From positions 1 through 46,149 of the forward strand of contig JAHAZJ010000082.1 in NCBI GenBank assembly GCA_018385315.1: DNA of 46,149 nt, in the 5' to 3' direction. The position numbers were made by a program, and so were the translations under genes. Below the pieces are notes generated by a model. The model searched no databases, was not told the DNA's origin, and saw only the letters and a program-made list of their open reading frames with translations. This document shows, in pieces, positions 30,192 through 39,765 of the stretch. Numbering within the stretch: the first letter of the stretch is position 1; each line of letters starts with the position of its first letter. Origin of the DNA: Treponema sp. (GTDB lineage: Bacteria; Spirochaetota; Spirochaetia; Treponematales; Treponemataceae).

Positions 30192-31541
30192 TTAAGCCCA
30201 TAACAGCCATAAAACTAATGCGGCAACGCCTGTTGTTAAAACAGTAAATGGCACTGCTACTTTTAGCCAGCCACTAAACTTCATAGGGTAGCCTTCTTTT
30301 TTTACGATTCCCATGCTTACAACATTGGCAGAAGCTCCAAATGGAGTAAGATTTCCACCAAGACAGCTTCCAATAAGTAAAGCAAACATAAGTAATTCTT
30401 TATTAATTCCCATTGTAACAGCCATACTGCCTGCAACTGGAAGCATGGCAATAATATATGGAACATTATCAACAAATCCACTAATAATTACAGAAACGGC
30501 AAGAATAACAATATAAGCCAGTAACTCAGACCCACCGCACATTTTTGCAAGAAGGAGGGCAAAATCTTCCAAAAGACCAATTTCCTGAATTGCACCAACT
30601 ACAACAAAAATGCCAAGAAGGAAGAAAATTGTTTCCCAGTCCAAACCTTTTACCAGTTCCCAAACATCTTTCATAGTTTTTTTCTGGCTGAAATGGAACC
30701 AGAGCAAACTGATGATTCCCAAAGCAAGCACAAGTAATCCGCTTAAATATGGAAGTTCAACAGGAATAAAAGAAACAGTGGCAAGCCCAAAAATCATTGC
30801 AAGAAGAATTACAAATGGAACCCAGGAAATTACATTTGTTTTTTCCACCTGAATCTTTTCTTTTCCAATTTTTGCAAAAAAACAGTAAAAATAAACACAT
30901 CCAACCAATAAGCCTGCCTGGATAATAAAGAAAATAGAAAGCTTTCCTGCGTGAACAAAGAAGTCATTAAAATTATAACCAGCATAAGCTGCAAAAATCA
31001 TGCTTGGAGGATCACCTACCAAAGTAGCAGTTCCTTCCAAATTAGACATTACCGCCAGACCAATCATAAAATAAGTTGGATTCATCTTAAGTTTTTTACA
31101 CAAAGCAAGGGCAATTGGAGCCATAACTAAAACAGTTGCAACATTTTCTACAAAAATAGAAATAATACCAGTCATAGCTAGAATCAATACAATAGCAAAT
31201 CCAGTATTTTTGCTTGAATTAATAATTGAATCCGCAATGCGAGCTGGCACATTTGAATACAAGAACAGTGCCGCAATAGTCATGCTTCCAAGATAAATCA
31301 AAATTACATTCCAGTTAATGATTTCGCCAATAGAATGAGTAAGAGCATAGGAACGCAAATACAATGCAGAACCATTTGCCATACCTTCAATAGGGAAAAT
31401 CTGACCTGGTAAAATAATACCAAGTAAAATTACAGCAGCAGCCGCAATTGAAGTAAACCATACTTTCTTTTCCTGAAAAGCAATTACAAGAACATACATT
31501 AAAACAGCAATACCAAGAATTATGTATTTTAAGTTTTCCAT
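30192..31541 (-). CDS. SLC13/ArsB/NhaD-type membrane permease (second in window)
   Basis: ATLVGDPPSMIFAAYAGYNFNDFF, GFVDNVPYIIAMLPV. Confidence 0.85.
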   Translation of the reverse strand: MENLKYIILGIAVLMYVLVIAFQEKKVWFTSIAAAAVILLGIILPGQIFPIEGMANGSALYLRSYALTHSIGEIINWNVILIYLGSMTIAALFLYSNVPARIADSIINSSKNTGFAIVLILAMTGIISIFVENVATVLVMAPIALALCKKLKMNPTYFMIGLAVMSNLEGTATLVGDPPSMIFAAYAGYNFNDFFVHAGKLSIFFIIQAGLLVGCVYFYCFFAKIGKEKIQVEKTNVISWVPFVILLAMIFGLATVSFIPVELPYLSGLLVLALGIISLLWFHFSQKKTMKDVWELVKGLDWETIFFLLGIFVVVGAIQEIGLLEDFALLLAKMCGGSELLAYIVILAVSVIISGFVDNVPYIIAMLPVAGSMAVTMGINKELLMFALLIGSCLGGNLTPFGASANVVSMGIVKKEGYPMKFSGWLKVAVPFTVLTTGVAALVLWLLWA

Positions 31542-31601
31542 TGTAAAAATTTAAACTCCTTTTTCCATTTCATCACTGAAAGCTTCATACAATGCAAATA
31601 A

Positions 31602-33425
31602 CTACATTTTTTCCAGATAAGGTACTAAAACAAGGTTCATTGCATTTTTAATAACCTGTAATGTACACTCAGCAAGATACAAACGAGCTCCTGCCAGTTT
31701 ATCATTACCTGCATTTACAATAGAACAAGTCTGATAGAATTTACTGAAAGCTTTTGCAGTATCATAAACATAAGCAGCAACAACACTTGGATCAAGATTT
31801 TCAGCACCCTTTTCAACAACAACTGGATAATCACCAAGAAGCTTAATTAAAGCCCATTCCTCTTCGCTGGAAAGCATTGCAACGGCTTCTGCACTGCTGT
31901 CTGTTTTAATTCCAGAAGCTTTAGCTTTACCAAGGATAGAATTAATACGAGCACCCATATACTGTAAATAAGGACCAGTATTTCCATTAAAACTTAAACT
32001 TTCTGCAGGATTAAAGAGCATATCTTTAATTGGAGTAGCCTGAAGCATGTAATAATGAAGAGCACCAAGCGCAACTTTTTCTGCTACATCATCTACATCT
32101 CCTACTTCTTCATCACGACCCCTTTCTTTAATAGCAGCCAATGCATCTGCATGTAAAGAATCAATCAAATCATCAGCATCAACTACAGTTCCTTCCCGGC
32201 TCTTCATACGACCAGAAGGAAGATTTACAAGACCGTAACTAAGGTGATAAAGTTTTTCAGCCCAATCAAAGCCAAGCTTCTTAAGAATGTGGAACAAAAT
32301 CTTAAAATGATAGTTCTGTTCAGAAGCAACAACATAAACCAGCTGATTAAAAGACCAGTCTGAGTGACGGCTGATTGCAGTACCAATATCCTGAGTTATA
32401 TAAACAGAAGTTCCATCTTTACGCAAAAGAACTTTTTCATGATTATCTTCGTCTTTTCCTTTACCAACAACATCAGTAACATCAATACGAACAGAACCGT
32501 CTTCTGCCTTAAAGAAAACTCCTTTTTCAAGACCTTTTAATATTTCATCCTTACCTTTAAGATAAGTTTCACTTTCAAAATAATATTTATCAAAACTGAT
32601 TCCAGTGCGGGCATAAGTTTCTTTCACACCATCAAAAGTCCACTTGTTCATTTTTTCCCAAAGAGCACGAACTTCCCGGTCCCCTGCTTCCCATTTAATA
32701 AGCATATCTTCTGCCATCTGGTTTGCTTCAGGATGAGCAGTTTCTGGCTTGTCTTTTTCACCTTTAAGATATTTATCAAATTCTACATAACACTGACCAA
32801 CAAAATGATCTCCTTTCATTCCAAGACTTTCTGGAGTATCACCTTTTGCTTCATGGAACATTTTATAAGCCAGCATAGATTTACAGATGTGAACACCCCG
32901 GTTATTAATTAAGTCAACCTTGTAAACATCTGCACCGGCAGCTTTAAGAATGCGGCTAACAGATTCACCAAGAGCATCATTACGAACATGACCAAGATGA
33001 AGTGGTTTATTTGTATTTGGAGAAGAGAATTCTATCATTACTTTGCGGCCTTCCAATGGCTTTTTACCAGACTGATTGAAAGAACCATAATTTTCGCCCT
33101 GTTTTGCAATGGCTTCCAAAATAGGAGCAGCAGCACCAGCTTTATCAAGTTTAATGTTTACATAAGGACCAACTGCAAGAATTTTTCCAAGTGAACATTC
33201 ACCAGCAAGTTCTGCCACACCTGCAGCAATCTGAGGAGGAGCCATTCGGAAAGATTTTGCAAATGCGAACATTGGAGCCCCCAGGTCTCCCATTTCAGGA
33301 TTTGGAGCAGCCTGAACTACAATAGCTTCAGCCTTTACTTCTTCCCCTTCAATCCCCTTAGCTTTAATAAATTCATTTACTGCCTTTGCAATAATTTCTT
33401 TAAATTCTGATTTAGAATCTGCCAT
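31602..33425 (-). CDS. argS: Arginyl-tRNA synthetase
   Basis: IEFSSPNTNKPLHLGHVRNDALGES signature; MKSREGTVVDADDLID. Confidence 0.96.
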   Translation of the reverse strand: MADSKSEFKEIIAKAVNEFIKAKGIEGEEVKAEAIVVQAAPNPEMGDLGAPMFAFAKSFRMAPPQIAAGVAELAGECSLGKILAVGPYVNIKLDKAGAAAPILEAIAKQGENYGSFNQSGKKPLEGRKVMIEFSSPNTNKPLHLGHVRNDALGESVSRILKAAGADVYKVDLINNRGVHICKSMLAYKMFHEAKGDTPESLGMKGDHFVGQCYVEFDKYLKGEKDKPETAHPEANQMAEDMLIKWEAGDREVRALWEKMNKWTFDGVKETYARTGISFDKYYFESETYLKGKDEILKGLEKGVFFKAEDGSVRIDVTDVVGKGKDEDNHEKVLLRKDGTSVYITQDIGTAISRHSDWSFNQLVYVVASEQNYHFKILFHILKKLGFDWAEKLYHLSYGLVNLPSGRMKSREGTVVDADDLIDSLHADALAAIKERGRDEEVGDVDDVAEKVALGALHYYMLQATPIKDMLFNPAESLSFNGNTGPYLQYMGARINSILGKAKASGIKTDSSAEAVAMLSSEEEWALIKLLGDYPVVVEKGAENLDPSVVAAYVYDTAKAFSKFYQTCSIVNAGNDKLAGARLYLAECTLQVIKNAMNLVLVPYLEKM

Positions 33426-33494
33426 GAATGGACTCCTAGTATGTAAAATAAGCCTTTTTATTATATATTTTTCTAGAAATATTTACAATGTAGG

Positions 33495-33705
33495 TTTAAA
33501 TTAAAGAAAAATAACAATCTTCACACAGCGTCTTAGAGTAAAAGTACTACCGCTACAACGTGCCTACAAAGTTGCTCGCTGAAGCTGTTTGGAAGTTATC
33601 CATCTCGCTGCGCTCGTCAGCTTCAGAGGCACTTCGTAGTCCCGTTTTCGCTCTCGTACTTTTACTCTAAGACTTCCTTGGTATTTTGATTTTTCTTTAA
33701 TTTAA
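33495..33705. repeat. Composite inverted-repeat element, copy 1 (complete)
   Basis: Outer 17-bp perfect IR TTAAATTAAAGAAAAAT (33496-33512)/ATTTTTCTTTAATTTAA (33689-33705); 18-bp perfect IR GTCTTAGAGTAAAAGTAC (33530-33547)/GTACTTTTACTCTAAGAC (33656-33673); inner CTGAAGCTG/CAGCTTCAG and GTGCCT/AGGCAC. Confidence 0.92.
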
Positions 33706-34311
33706 GCCCACACTTTCTTCTATTTTATTCAGGATATTTTCTAACTTTACTGCATAATTTGGGTCTGTTGCCCAGGTACCAGAAAGTCCTTCTATGGTTT
33801 CTATGTACTTTGTTTTATGGACCCAGGAATAACGAGGGTCAATAAGTTGATTTCTTAACTGTTGATCTTCTGTTGTTCCGTATGCTTGTAGATGCTGTAT
33901 ATGGGCTCTTACACCAAGTTGCATTGTAGCAAAGCTTTCCCCTGGATGTTCTGCATCCATGGCTCCTAATCCACAATAATTATGCATTTCTGGTGTAACA
34001 AGATTTCCAAATTTTAAATAACCAGTTTCCAGACACATTTGTGCAAAGGCTACTGAATAATTTACACCTTCTGCCATTCCCTCATAAACATAATAAGTTG
34101 CAATTTCGTAAACTTCTTTTTTATTTGCAGCAGGATTTTGTGAAAGAAAAAAATCTGCTAAATCTGTTGCCGTAAGAAAACCTGGTCCCATTATATTTCT
34201 TGATAGTGATATTTTATATGTGTCTTTTGAAAATAAAGAACTTATAGAAACGCAGGATGTGGCACATAGAATAGAAAATAAAATAGATAAATGAATAATT
34301 AACTTTTTCAA
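33697..34311 (-). CDS. Glucosaminidase-domain lipoprotein
   Basis: Lipobox-like signal MKKLIIHLSILFSILCATSC; SVAFAQMCLETGYLKFGN, NYCGLGAMD, GVRAHIQHLQAYG typical of glucosaminidase family. Confidence 0.85.
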   Translation of the reverse strand: MKKLIIHLSILFSILCATSCVSISSLFSKDTYKISLSRNIMGPGFLTATDLADFFLSQNPAANKKEVYEIATYYVYEGMAEGVNYSVAFAQMCLETGYLKFGNLVTPEMHNYCGLGAMDAEHPGESFATMQLGVRAHIQHLQAYGTTEDQQLRNQLIDPRYSWVHKTKYIETIEGLSGTWATDPNYAVKLENILNKIEESVGLN

Positions 34312-34394
34312 AAAAATCCTCTTTTTTTTTTAACATTATCATTTTTTTTCAAAAAAAACTTCAGAATTTTATATTTTATTGAAATATTATATAT

Positions 34395-35057
34395 GTGTGT
34401 AAAGAAAATAACAAACCAAAAATTAGGGAACTGGTTTTAGAGCGAGGACTAGATTTTCCTATTGATGAAGAATTAATTATGTTGATTTTGGGCACTGGTT
34501 CAAAAAATATGCCCATAGACATAATGGCAAAGAAAATTGTGGAAGCATTGGATTCCTCGAATAGGGATGATATTGTGGAAACTCTCTTAAAAGTTAATGG
34601 AATTGGTACGGGCAAAGCATTGGCAGTAGCAGCGGCATTAGAACTGGGGAAGCGACGTTATTGTCATCTTGGGGCTCATATATCTCATCCAGATGATATT
34701 ATTCCTTATCTAAAGAATTATGCTATTTGCCAGAAAGAACATTTTGTTGCTGTTACCTTAAATGGTGGCCATGATATTATTCAAATACATGTGGTATCTG
34801 TGGGAACTGTTAATAGAACTTTAATACATCCAAGGGAAGTGTTTGGAGAGGCGATTCGAGAAAATGCTGCGGCACTTATTTTGTGTCATAATCATCCGTC
34901 GGGAAGAATTCAACCTTCAGAAGAAGATGTAGAAACAACAAAGCTTTTATTGGAAGCATCTCAAATAATTGGGATTCCAATTCTCGATCATATAATAATT
35001 GACAAAAATGGGTATTTTAGTTTTTTAGAGCACAATCTTTTATTTGAGACTGAATAG
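34395..35057 (+). CDS. radC: RadC-like JAB/MPN domain protein
   Basis: C-terminal ALILCHNHPSGRIQPSEEDVETTKLL; N-terminal HhH-like VNGIGTGKALAVAAALELGKR. Confidence 0.93.
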   Translation: MCKENNKPKIRELVLERGLDFPIDEELIMLILGTGSKNMPIDIMAKKIVEALDSSNRDDIVETLLKVNGIGTGKALAVAAALELGKRRYCHLGAHISHPDDIIPYLKNYAICQKEHFVAVTLNGGHDIIQIHVVSVGTVNRTLIHPREVFGEAIRENAAALILCHNHPSGRIQPSEEDVETTKLLLEASQIIGIPILDHIIIDKNGYFSFLEHNLLFETE

Positions 35058-35139
35058 AAGTAATAAATTTTTGTAATTGATAATTCAATTTTTAATTTAT
35101 TATTGTCATATTCAGATTGATTTATTACATTATTATATT

Positions 35140-36378
35140 ATGAGATTATATTCACGTAGTTTTACAGTAAAATTAGTTGTTATTTGTTGTTTATTTACAG
35201 TGGCACTTACTACAGTTGTTGTTAAGACTTTAGATAGAAAATCACAAAATGCTGGTTCAGATACCGAAAACATTTCTGATTTTGTTCAGACTGAAGCTCA
35301 AATTGGTTCTAGCGATTCTGGTAATGAACTTTCTTTGGAGCTTAATCCTTCTACCGTAATTCCTGTTAGTAATTCTTCATTATATACACAGGATGAATTG
35401 CAGAATATTAATGTTTATCAGCTTTGTAATGAAGCCGTTGTAAACATTAATACAAAGGTTGTGGCATATGACTGGTTTCTTGATCCATATGTTCAGGATG
35501 GTGGTAGTGGAAGTGGGTCTATTATTGATAAAAGAGGATATGTACTTACAAATGTTCACGTAATTCAGGATGCATCTAAAATTTATGTTTCTTTGTTTGA
35601 TGGAACTCAATATGAAGCAGAAGTTATAGGGCAGGATTTGGATAGCGATCTTGCAATCATAAAATTTTCACCACCTTCAGGAATTGAACTTAAAACAATA
35701 TCTTTTGGAGAATCAAAAAATCTTGTAGTGGGTCAAAAAGTAATTGCAATTGGAAATCCATTTGGTATGGAAAGAACGATGACAACAGGTATTGTTTCCG
35801 GTTTAGGTCGTCCAATTCAGAATTCCAATAAAAGAATTATTCGAGATATGATTCAAACTGATACTGCAATTAATCCTGGAAATTCCGGTGGCCCTTTGCT
35901 TAATACCCAGGGACAGATGATAGGAATTAATACTATGATTATGTCTAATTCCGGAAGTTCCTCTGGAGTTGGTTTTGCGGTTCCATCGGAAACGGCAAAA
36001 AGGGTTGTGGCTGATTTGATAAAATATGGAAAAGTTCAACGTGGTACTATTGATGCTTCCATAGTACAATTGAATTCAAGAATTGCTCAGTATGCAGGTC
36101 TTGATATTTCATCTGGTATTCTGATTTCTGAAGTTACAAAAGGTGGAAATGCAGAAAAGGCTGGATTAAGAGGTGGAACTAAAGCTGTTTATTATGGAAA
36201 TAGAAGCAGCATCATATACATTGGTGGAGATGTTATTACAAAGATTGATGATATAACTATTTCATCCTTGGCTGATTATTATTCTGCTTTAGAAAGTAAA
36301 AAGCCGGGAGAGGTGGTTTCTGTTGTAGTAAGAAGAAATAAACAGAATTATTCCTTGAATATTAAATTAAGTGAGTAG
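35140..36378 (+). CDS. HtrA/Deg-like trypsin-type serine protease with PDZ domain
   Basis: VLTNVHVIQDA (His), DSDLAIIKF (Asp), INPGNSGGPLLN (Ser), C-terminal PDZ. Start moved to ATG at 35140 (MRLYSRSFTVK). Confidence 0.93.
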   Translation: MRLYSRSFTVKLVVICCLFTVALTTVVVKTLDRKSQNAGSDTENISDFVQTEAQIGSSDSGNELSLELNPSTVIPVSNSSLYTQDELQNINVYQLCNEAVVNINTKVVAYDWFLDPYVQDGGSGSGSIIDKRGYVLTNVHVIQDASKIYVSLFDGTQYEAEVIGQDLDSDLAIIKFSPPSGIELKTISFGESKNLVVGQKVIAIGNPFGMERTMTTGIVSGLGRPIQNSNKRIIRDMIQTDTAINPGNSGGPLLNTQGQMIGINTMIMSNSGSSSGVGFAVPSETAKRVVADLIKYGKVQRGTIDASIVQLNSRIAQYAGLDISSGILISEVTKGGNAEKAGLRGGTKAVYYGNRSSIIYIGGDVITKIDDITISSLADYYSALESKKPGEVVSVVVRRNKQNYSLNIKLSE

Positions 36379-36384
36379 AAGCAG

Positions 36385-38382
36385 GTGAGAAAATTCGAAG
36401 TAGTTGCTCCTTATGAACCAAGTGGAGATCAAGAACAGGCAATTGAAAAGCTATCCCAAGGTTTTTTGAATGGTGATAAATTCCAGACTTTAAAAGGTGT
36501 TACTGGTTCTGGAAAAACTTTTACAATGGCAAAAATTATTGAAAAAGTTCAGAGACCAACCTTAATTATCAGTCATAATAAAACTCTTTCTGCTCAATTA
36601 TATAGAGAGTTTAAATCGTTTTTTCCAAACAATGCAGTTGAATATTTTGTATCTTACTATGATTACTATCAGCCTGAAGCATATGTAGCGGCACGAGATC
36701 TTTATATTGAAAAAGATTGCGATATAAATAAGGAAATTGACCAGCTTCGTCTTGCAGCAACCTACAGCTTAATGGAAAGACGAGATGTAATTGTTGTTGC
36801 AACGGTTTCTTGTATTTATGGTCTTGGTATGCCAGATTTATATAAGGAAATGCGCATACATCTTGAAAAAGGTCAGAATCTTAATCCAAAAAAATTTGCA
36901 GATCAATTGATTCAGCTGCAATATTCGCGAAATGATGCAGTTTTGGAAAGGGGAAATTTTAGAATACATGGAGATGTTATTGAAGTTTTTCCTCCATACA
37001 TGGAAACAGATGAAGCATATCGAATTGAACTGGAATGGGATGAAATTGTCAGAATAAGACGTTTTAATGTTTTGAATATGAGCACAACAGGTGAAATAGA
37101 TGAAACTGTATTTTATCCTGCAAAACACTTTGTTGTTTCAAAGGATTTACTTCTGGAGGCTACAGAACGTATTCAAAAAGAAATGGAAGAACAGTATGAG
37201 GCTTTTCAGAAAGCAGGAAAGATTCTTGAAGCAGAACGGATAAAAACTCGTACAACATATGACCTGGAAATGCTTAAGGAAATGGGAACTTGTCCGGGAA
37301 TAGAAAATTATTCAGGACCAATAAGTGGCAGAAAAAAAGGTGATCCTCCTGCTACACTTTTACATTATTTTCCAGATGATTTTTTGTGTCTTATTGATGA
37401 AGCTCATGTAACTGTACCTCAAATTGGTGCTATGTATGAAGGTGACAGAAGTCGTAAACAGAGTTTAATTGATTTTGGTTTCCGTTTACCATCTGCATTA
37501 GATAATCGTCCATTAAAGCGTGAAGAATTTGATAAGAAAATGAATCAGATTATTTACGTAACCGCCACTCCTCGTAAAGAAGAAGTGGAAGTAAGTTCTC
37601 AGGTTGTTGAACAGTTAATTCGTCCAACAGGATTACTTGATCCTATTGTAGAAGTTAGACCTAGCGAAGGTCAGATGGAAGACATTTACAAGGAAATAAA
37701 AGAACGTATTGAACGGAAAGAAAGAAGTCTTGTTTTAACTTTGACAAAAAAAATGGCTGAAGATTTAACTGATTATCTGACAGAATTAAATCTTAAAGTA
37801 AAGTACATTCATTCCGAAATTGATACTTTTGAACGTGTTGAAATATTAAAATCTCTGAGAACTGGTGAAATTGATGTTTTAATTGGTATTAATCTTTTAC
37901 GAGAAGGTATTGATTTACCAGAAGTTTCATTTATTGCTATTCTTGATGCAGATAAAATCGGGTTCTTGCGTTCTACAACTTCATTAATTCAGATTATTGG
38001 TCGTGCCGCCAGAAACGCAGAAGGTAAGGTTGTAATGTATGCAGACCACATGAGCCCTGCAATGAAAGAAGCTATTGAGGAAACAAAGCACCGTCGTGAA
38101 ATTCAGGAAGCTTATAATAAAGAGCACGGAATTACACCCCAAACAGTTTCTAAAGCCGTTCAGGATATTCTGGTACATGAAAAGAAAGATGCCGAGGAAA
38201 ATGCCGAAGTACAGCTTGAAGTATTAAAGAGTTCTGCAAATCTTATGAATGCTTCAGAACGTAAAAAACTTATTAAGGCCCTTACAAAAGAAATGTCTGA
38301 TTGTGCAGATAGAATGGAATATGAACAAGCTGCTGTGATACGTGATCAGATTCGAGAAATTGAAGCAACATATGGTAAATAG
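36385..38382 (+). CDS. uvrB: Excinuclease ABC subunit B
   Basis: GVTGSGKTFTMAK, YYDYYQPEAYVAARD, TATPRKEE, GRAARNAEGKVVMYAD, C-terminal UVR motif; GTG start. Confidence 0.97.
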   Translation: MRKFEVVAPYEPSGDQEQAIEKLSQGFLNGDKFQTLKGVTGSGKTFTMAKIIEKVQRPTLIISHNKTLSAQLYREFKSFFPNNAVEYFVSYYDYYQPEAYVAARDLYIEKDCDINKEIDQLRLAATYSLMERRDVIVVATVSCIYGLGMPDLYKEMRIHLEKGQNLNPKKFADQLIQLQYSRNDAVLERGNFRIHGDVIEVFPPYMETDEAYRIELEWDEIVRIRRFNVLNMSTTGEIDETVFYPAKHFVVSKDLLLEATERIQKEMEEQYEAFQKAGKILEAERIKTRTTYDLEMLKEMGTCPGIENYSGPISGRKKGDPPATLLHYFPDDFLCLIDEAHVTVPQIGAMYEGDRSRKQSLIDFGFRLPSALDNRPLKREEFDKKMNQIIYVTATPRKEEVEVSSQVVEQLIRPTGLLDPIVEVRPSEGQMEDIYKEIKERIERKERSLVLTLTKKMAEDLTDYLTELNLKVKYIHSEIDTFERVEILKSLRTGEIDVLIGINLLREGIDLPEVSFIAILDADKIGFLRSTTSLIQIIGRAARNAEGKVVMYADHMSPAMKEAIEETKHRREIQEAYNKEHGITPQTVSKAVQDILVHEKKDAEENAEVQLEVLKSSANLMNASERKKLIKALTKEMSDCADRMEYEQAAVIRDQIREIEATYGK

Positions 38383-38400
38383 AAAATGGTTGTTTGGCAA

Positions 38401-38429
38401 TTGACTTTTTTTTAAAATTTGTTTAATAT
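38401..38429 (+). promoter_or_regulatory. Candidate sigma70-type promoter of rpmB
   Basis: TTGACT - 17 nt - TAATAT. Confidence 0.65.
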
Positions 38430-38486
38430 TTTCAAACTATCGTTAATTGTGTGGGAAATTGTTTTATATAAGGAAGGATAAAGAAA

Positions 38487-38711
38487 ATGTCTAGAATGTG
38501 TGATGTTTGTGGAAAAGGCGTGATGTCAGGAAATAAAGTAAGTAAATCTTACAATCATACTCGCAGAACATGGAGACCTAATCTTCACAGCGTTAAGGCT
38601 TCTCTTCCTAATGGAGAAGTAAGAACACTTAAAATCTGTTCAAACTGCCTTAGCCGTGGATTTATCGAAAAGAAAGTTAGAGTTCCAAAGACAGAAGCTG
38701 CACAGAACTAG
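38487..38711 (+). CDS. rpmB: 50S ribosomal protein L28
   Basis: MSRMCDVCGKGVMSGNKVSKSYNHTRRTWRPNLHSVK. Confidence 0.97.
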   Translation: MSRMCDVCGKGVMSGNKVSKSYNHTRRTWRPNLHSVKASLPNGEVRTLKICSNCLSRGFIEKKVRVPKTEAAQN

Positions 38712-38733
38712 TTTTTAGTCTAGAACTATTAAA

Positions 38734-38768
38734 AACCCGTGATTTTAAGGTCACGGGTTATTTTTTTT
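38734..38768 (+). terminator. Intrinsic terminator after rpmB
   Basis: AACCCGTGA-TTTTAAGG-TCACGGGTT, then TATTTTTTTT. Confidence 0.9.
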
Positions 38769-38794
38769 AAACTTGCTATGTTAATAACGTTCTA

Positions 38795-39676
38795 TTAGAT
38801 TTTTAATTCAAGACCATCAAAGGCTGGAAGAACGCTTTTTGCAGATTTAAGGGCTGGAAATTGGTTTATATGTTCTTTGATGTATTTTTTTACCTGGTTA
38901 TGAGAACTTTTATGAGTCATATGGGTAAACCAAACTTGTTCTGCACAACCAATAATGTTTGCAGCTTCCATTGCTTCTAAAAAACTGAAATGTGTTGAAT
39001 GTTTATCAATTCTTAATCCGTCAATTACTAAATGTTTAAGCTTCCCGCTGTTATTTTTTATTAAATCGAAGGATTCTTGTGGAATATAATTGCAGTCAGT
39101 TAAATAAGCAATAGATTCCTTGTTTTTATGATTTTTATCCCACTTAGAAAAAAGCCAGCCTGTAGTTTCCAGATGTCCATGCATTAATGGAATTGGTGTA
39201 ATTGTTGTGTCACCAATATTGAATGAGGTTTCTGCTGGAAAAAGCTGAATATTTGCATGACCACCTCCCTCTTTTACTGGCATGAACAGATAGGGAAAGC
39301 GAAATTCCAAATGTTCCATGCATTTTCTATTTGTGTAAATTGTAATTGGTGGTTTTGATTCATTTTTAGCAGATTCATCTATTGTATCTGGAGACTGAAT
39401 ACTGGAAAAAATCCGTAAATCATCAATTCCATGAAGATGATCTGCGTGGCTGTGGGTTAAAAAAACTGCATCTACATGAGAAACCTTATATTTTATGCAT
39501 TGTAATCGGAATTCTGGGGAAGTATCGACCACAAAATGTTTATTATCATCTGTAACAATGTAAACAGAACTTCTGTTACGTTTATTTTTTTTATTATGGG
39601 ATTTGCAAACCTTGCAATTACAGGCAATTACTGGAACACCATGACTGGTTCCTGTTCCTAAAAATCTTAAAAGCAT
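38795..39676 (-). CDS. MBL-fold metallohydrolase (PhnP/RNase Z-like)
   Basis: LRFLGTGTSHGVPVIACNCKVC, AVFLTHSHADHLHGIDDLR, WFTHMTHKSSH. Confidence 0.88.
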   Translation of the reverse strand: MLLRFLGTGTSHGVPVIACNCKVCKSHNKKNKRNRSSVYIVTDDNKHFVVDTSPEFRLQCIKYKVSHVDAVFLTHSHADHLHGIDDLRIFSSIQSPDTIDESAKNESKPPITIYTNRKCMEHLEFRFPYLFMPVKEGGGHANIQLFPAETSFNIGDTTITPIPLMHGHLETTGWLFSKWDKNHKNKESIAYLTDCNYIPQESFDLIKNNSGKLKHLVIDGLRIDKHSTHFSFLEAMEAANIIGCAEQVWFTHMTHKSSHNQVKKYIKEHINQFPALKSAKSVLPAFDGLELKI

Positions 39677-39765
39677 AAAAAAAATATACCATTCGTAAGA
39701 TATGAAGTCTAGATTATTCGTAAAAAGTGGAATTTTTTTACGATAAGCATTATATTATAGAAAGA

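Noticed and set aside
33495-33705. CRISPR-like or tRNA-like explanation for the composite element
   Set aside because: No regularly spaced direct repeats and no tRNA cloverleaf or T-arm consensus; the symmetry is nested inverted repeats.
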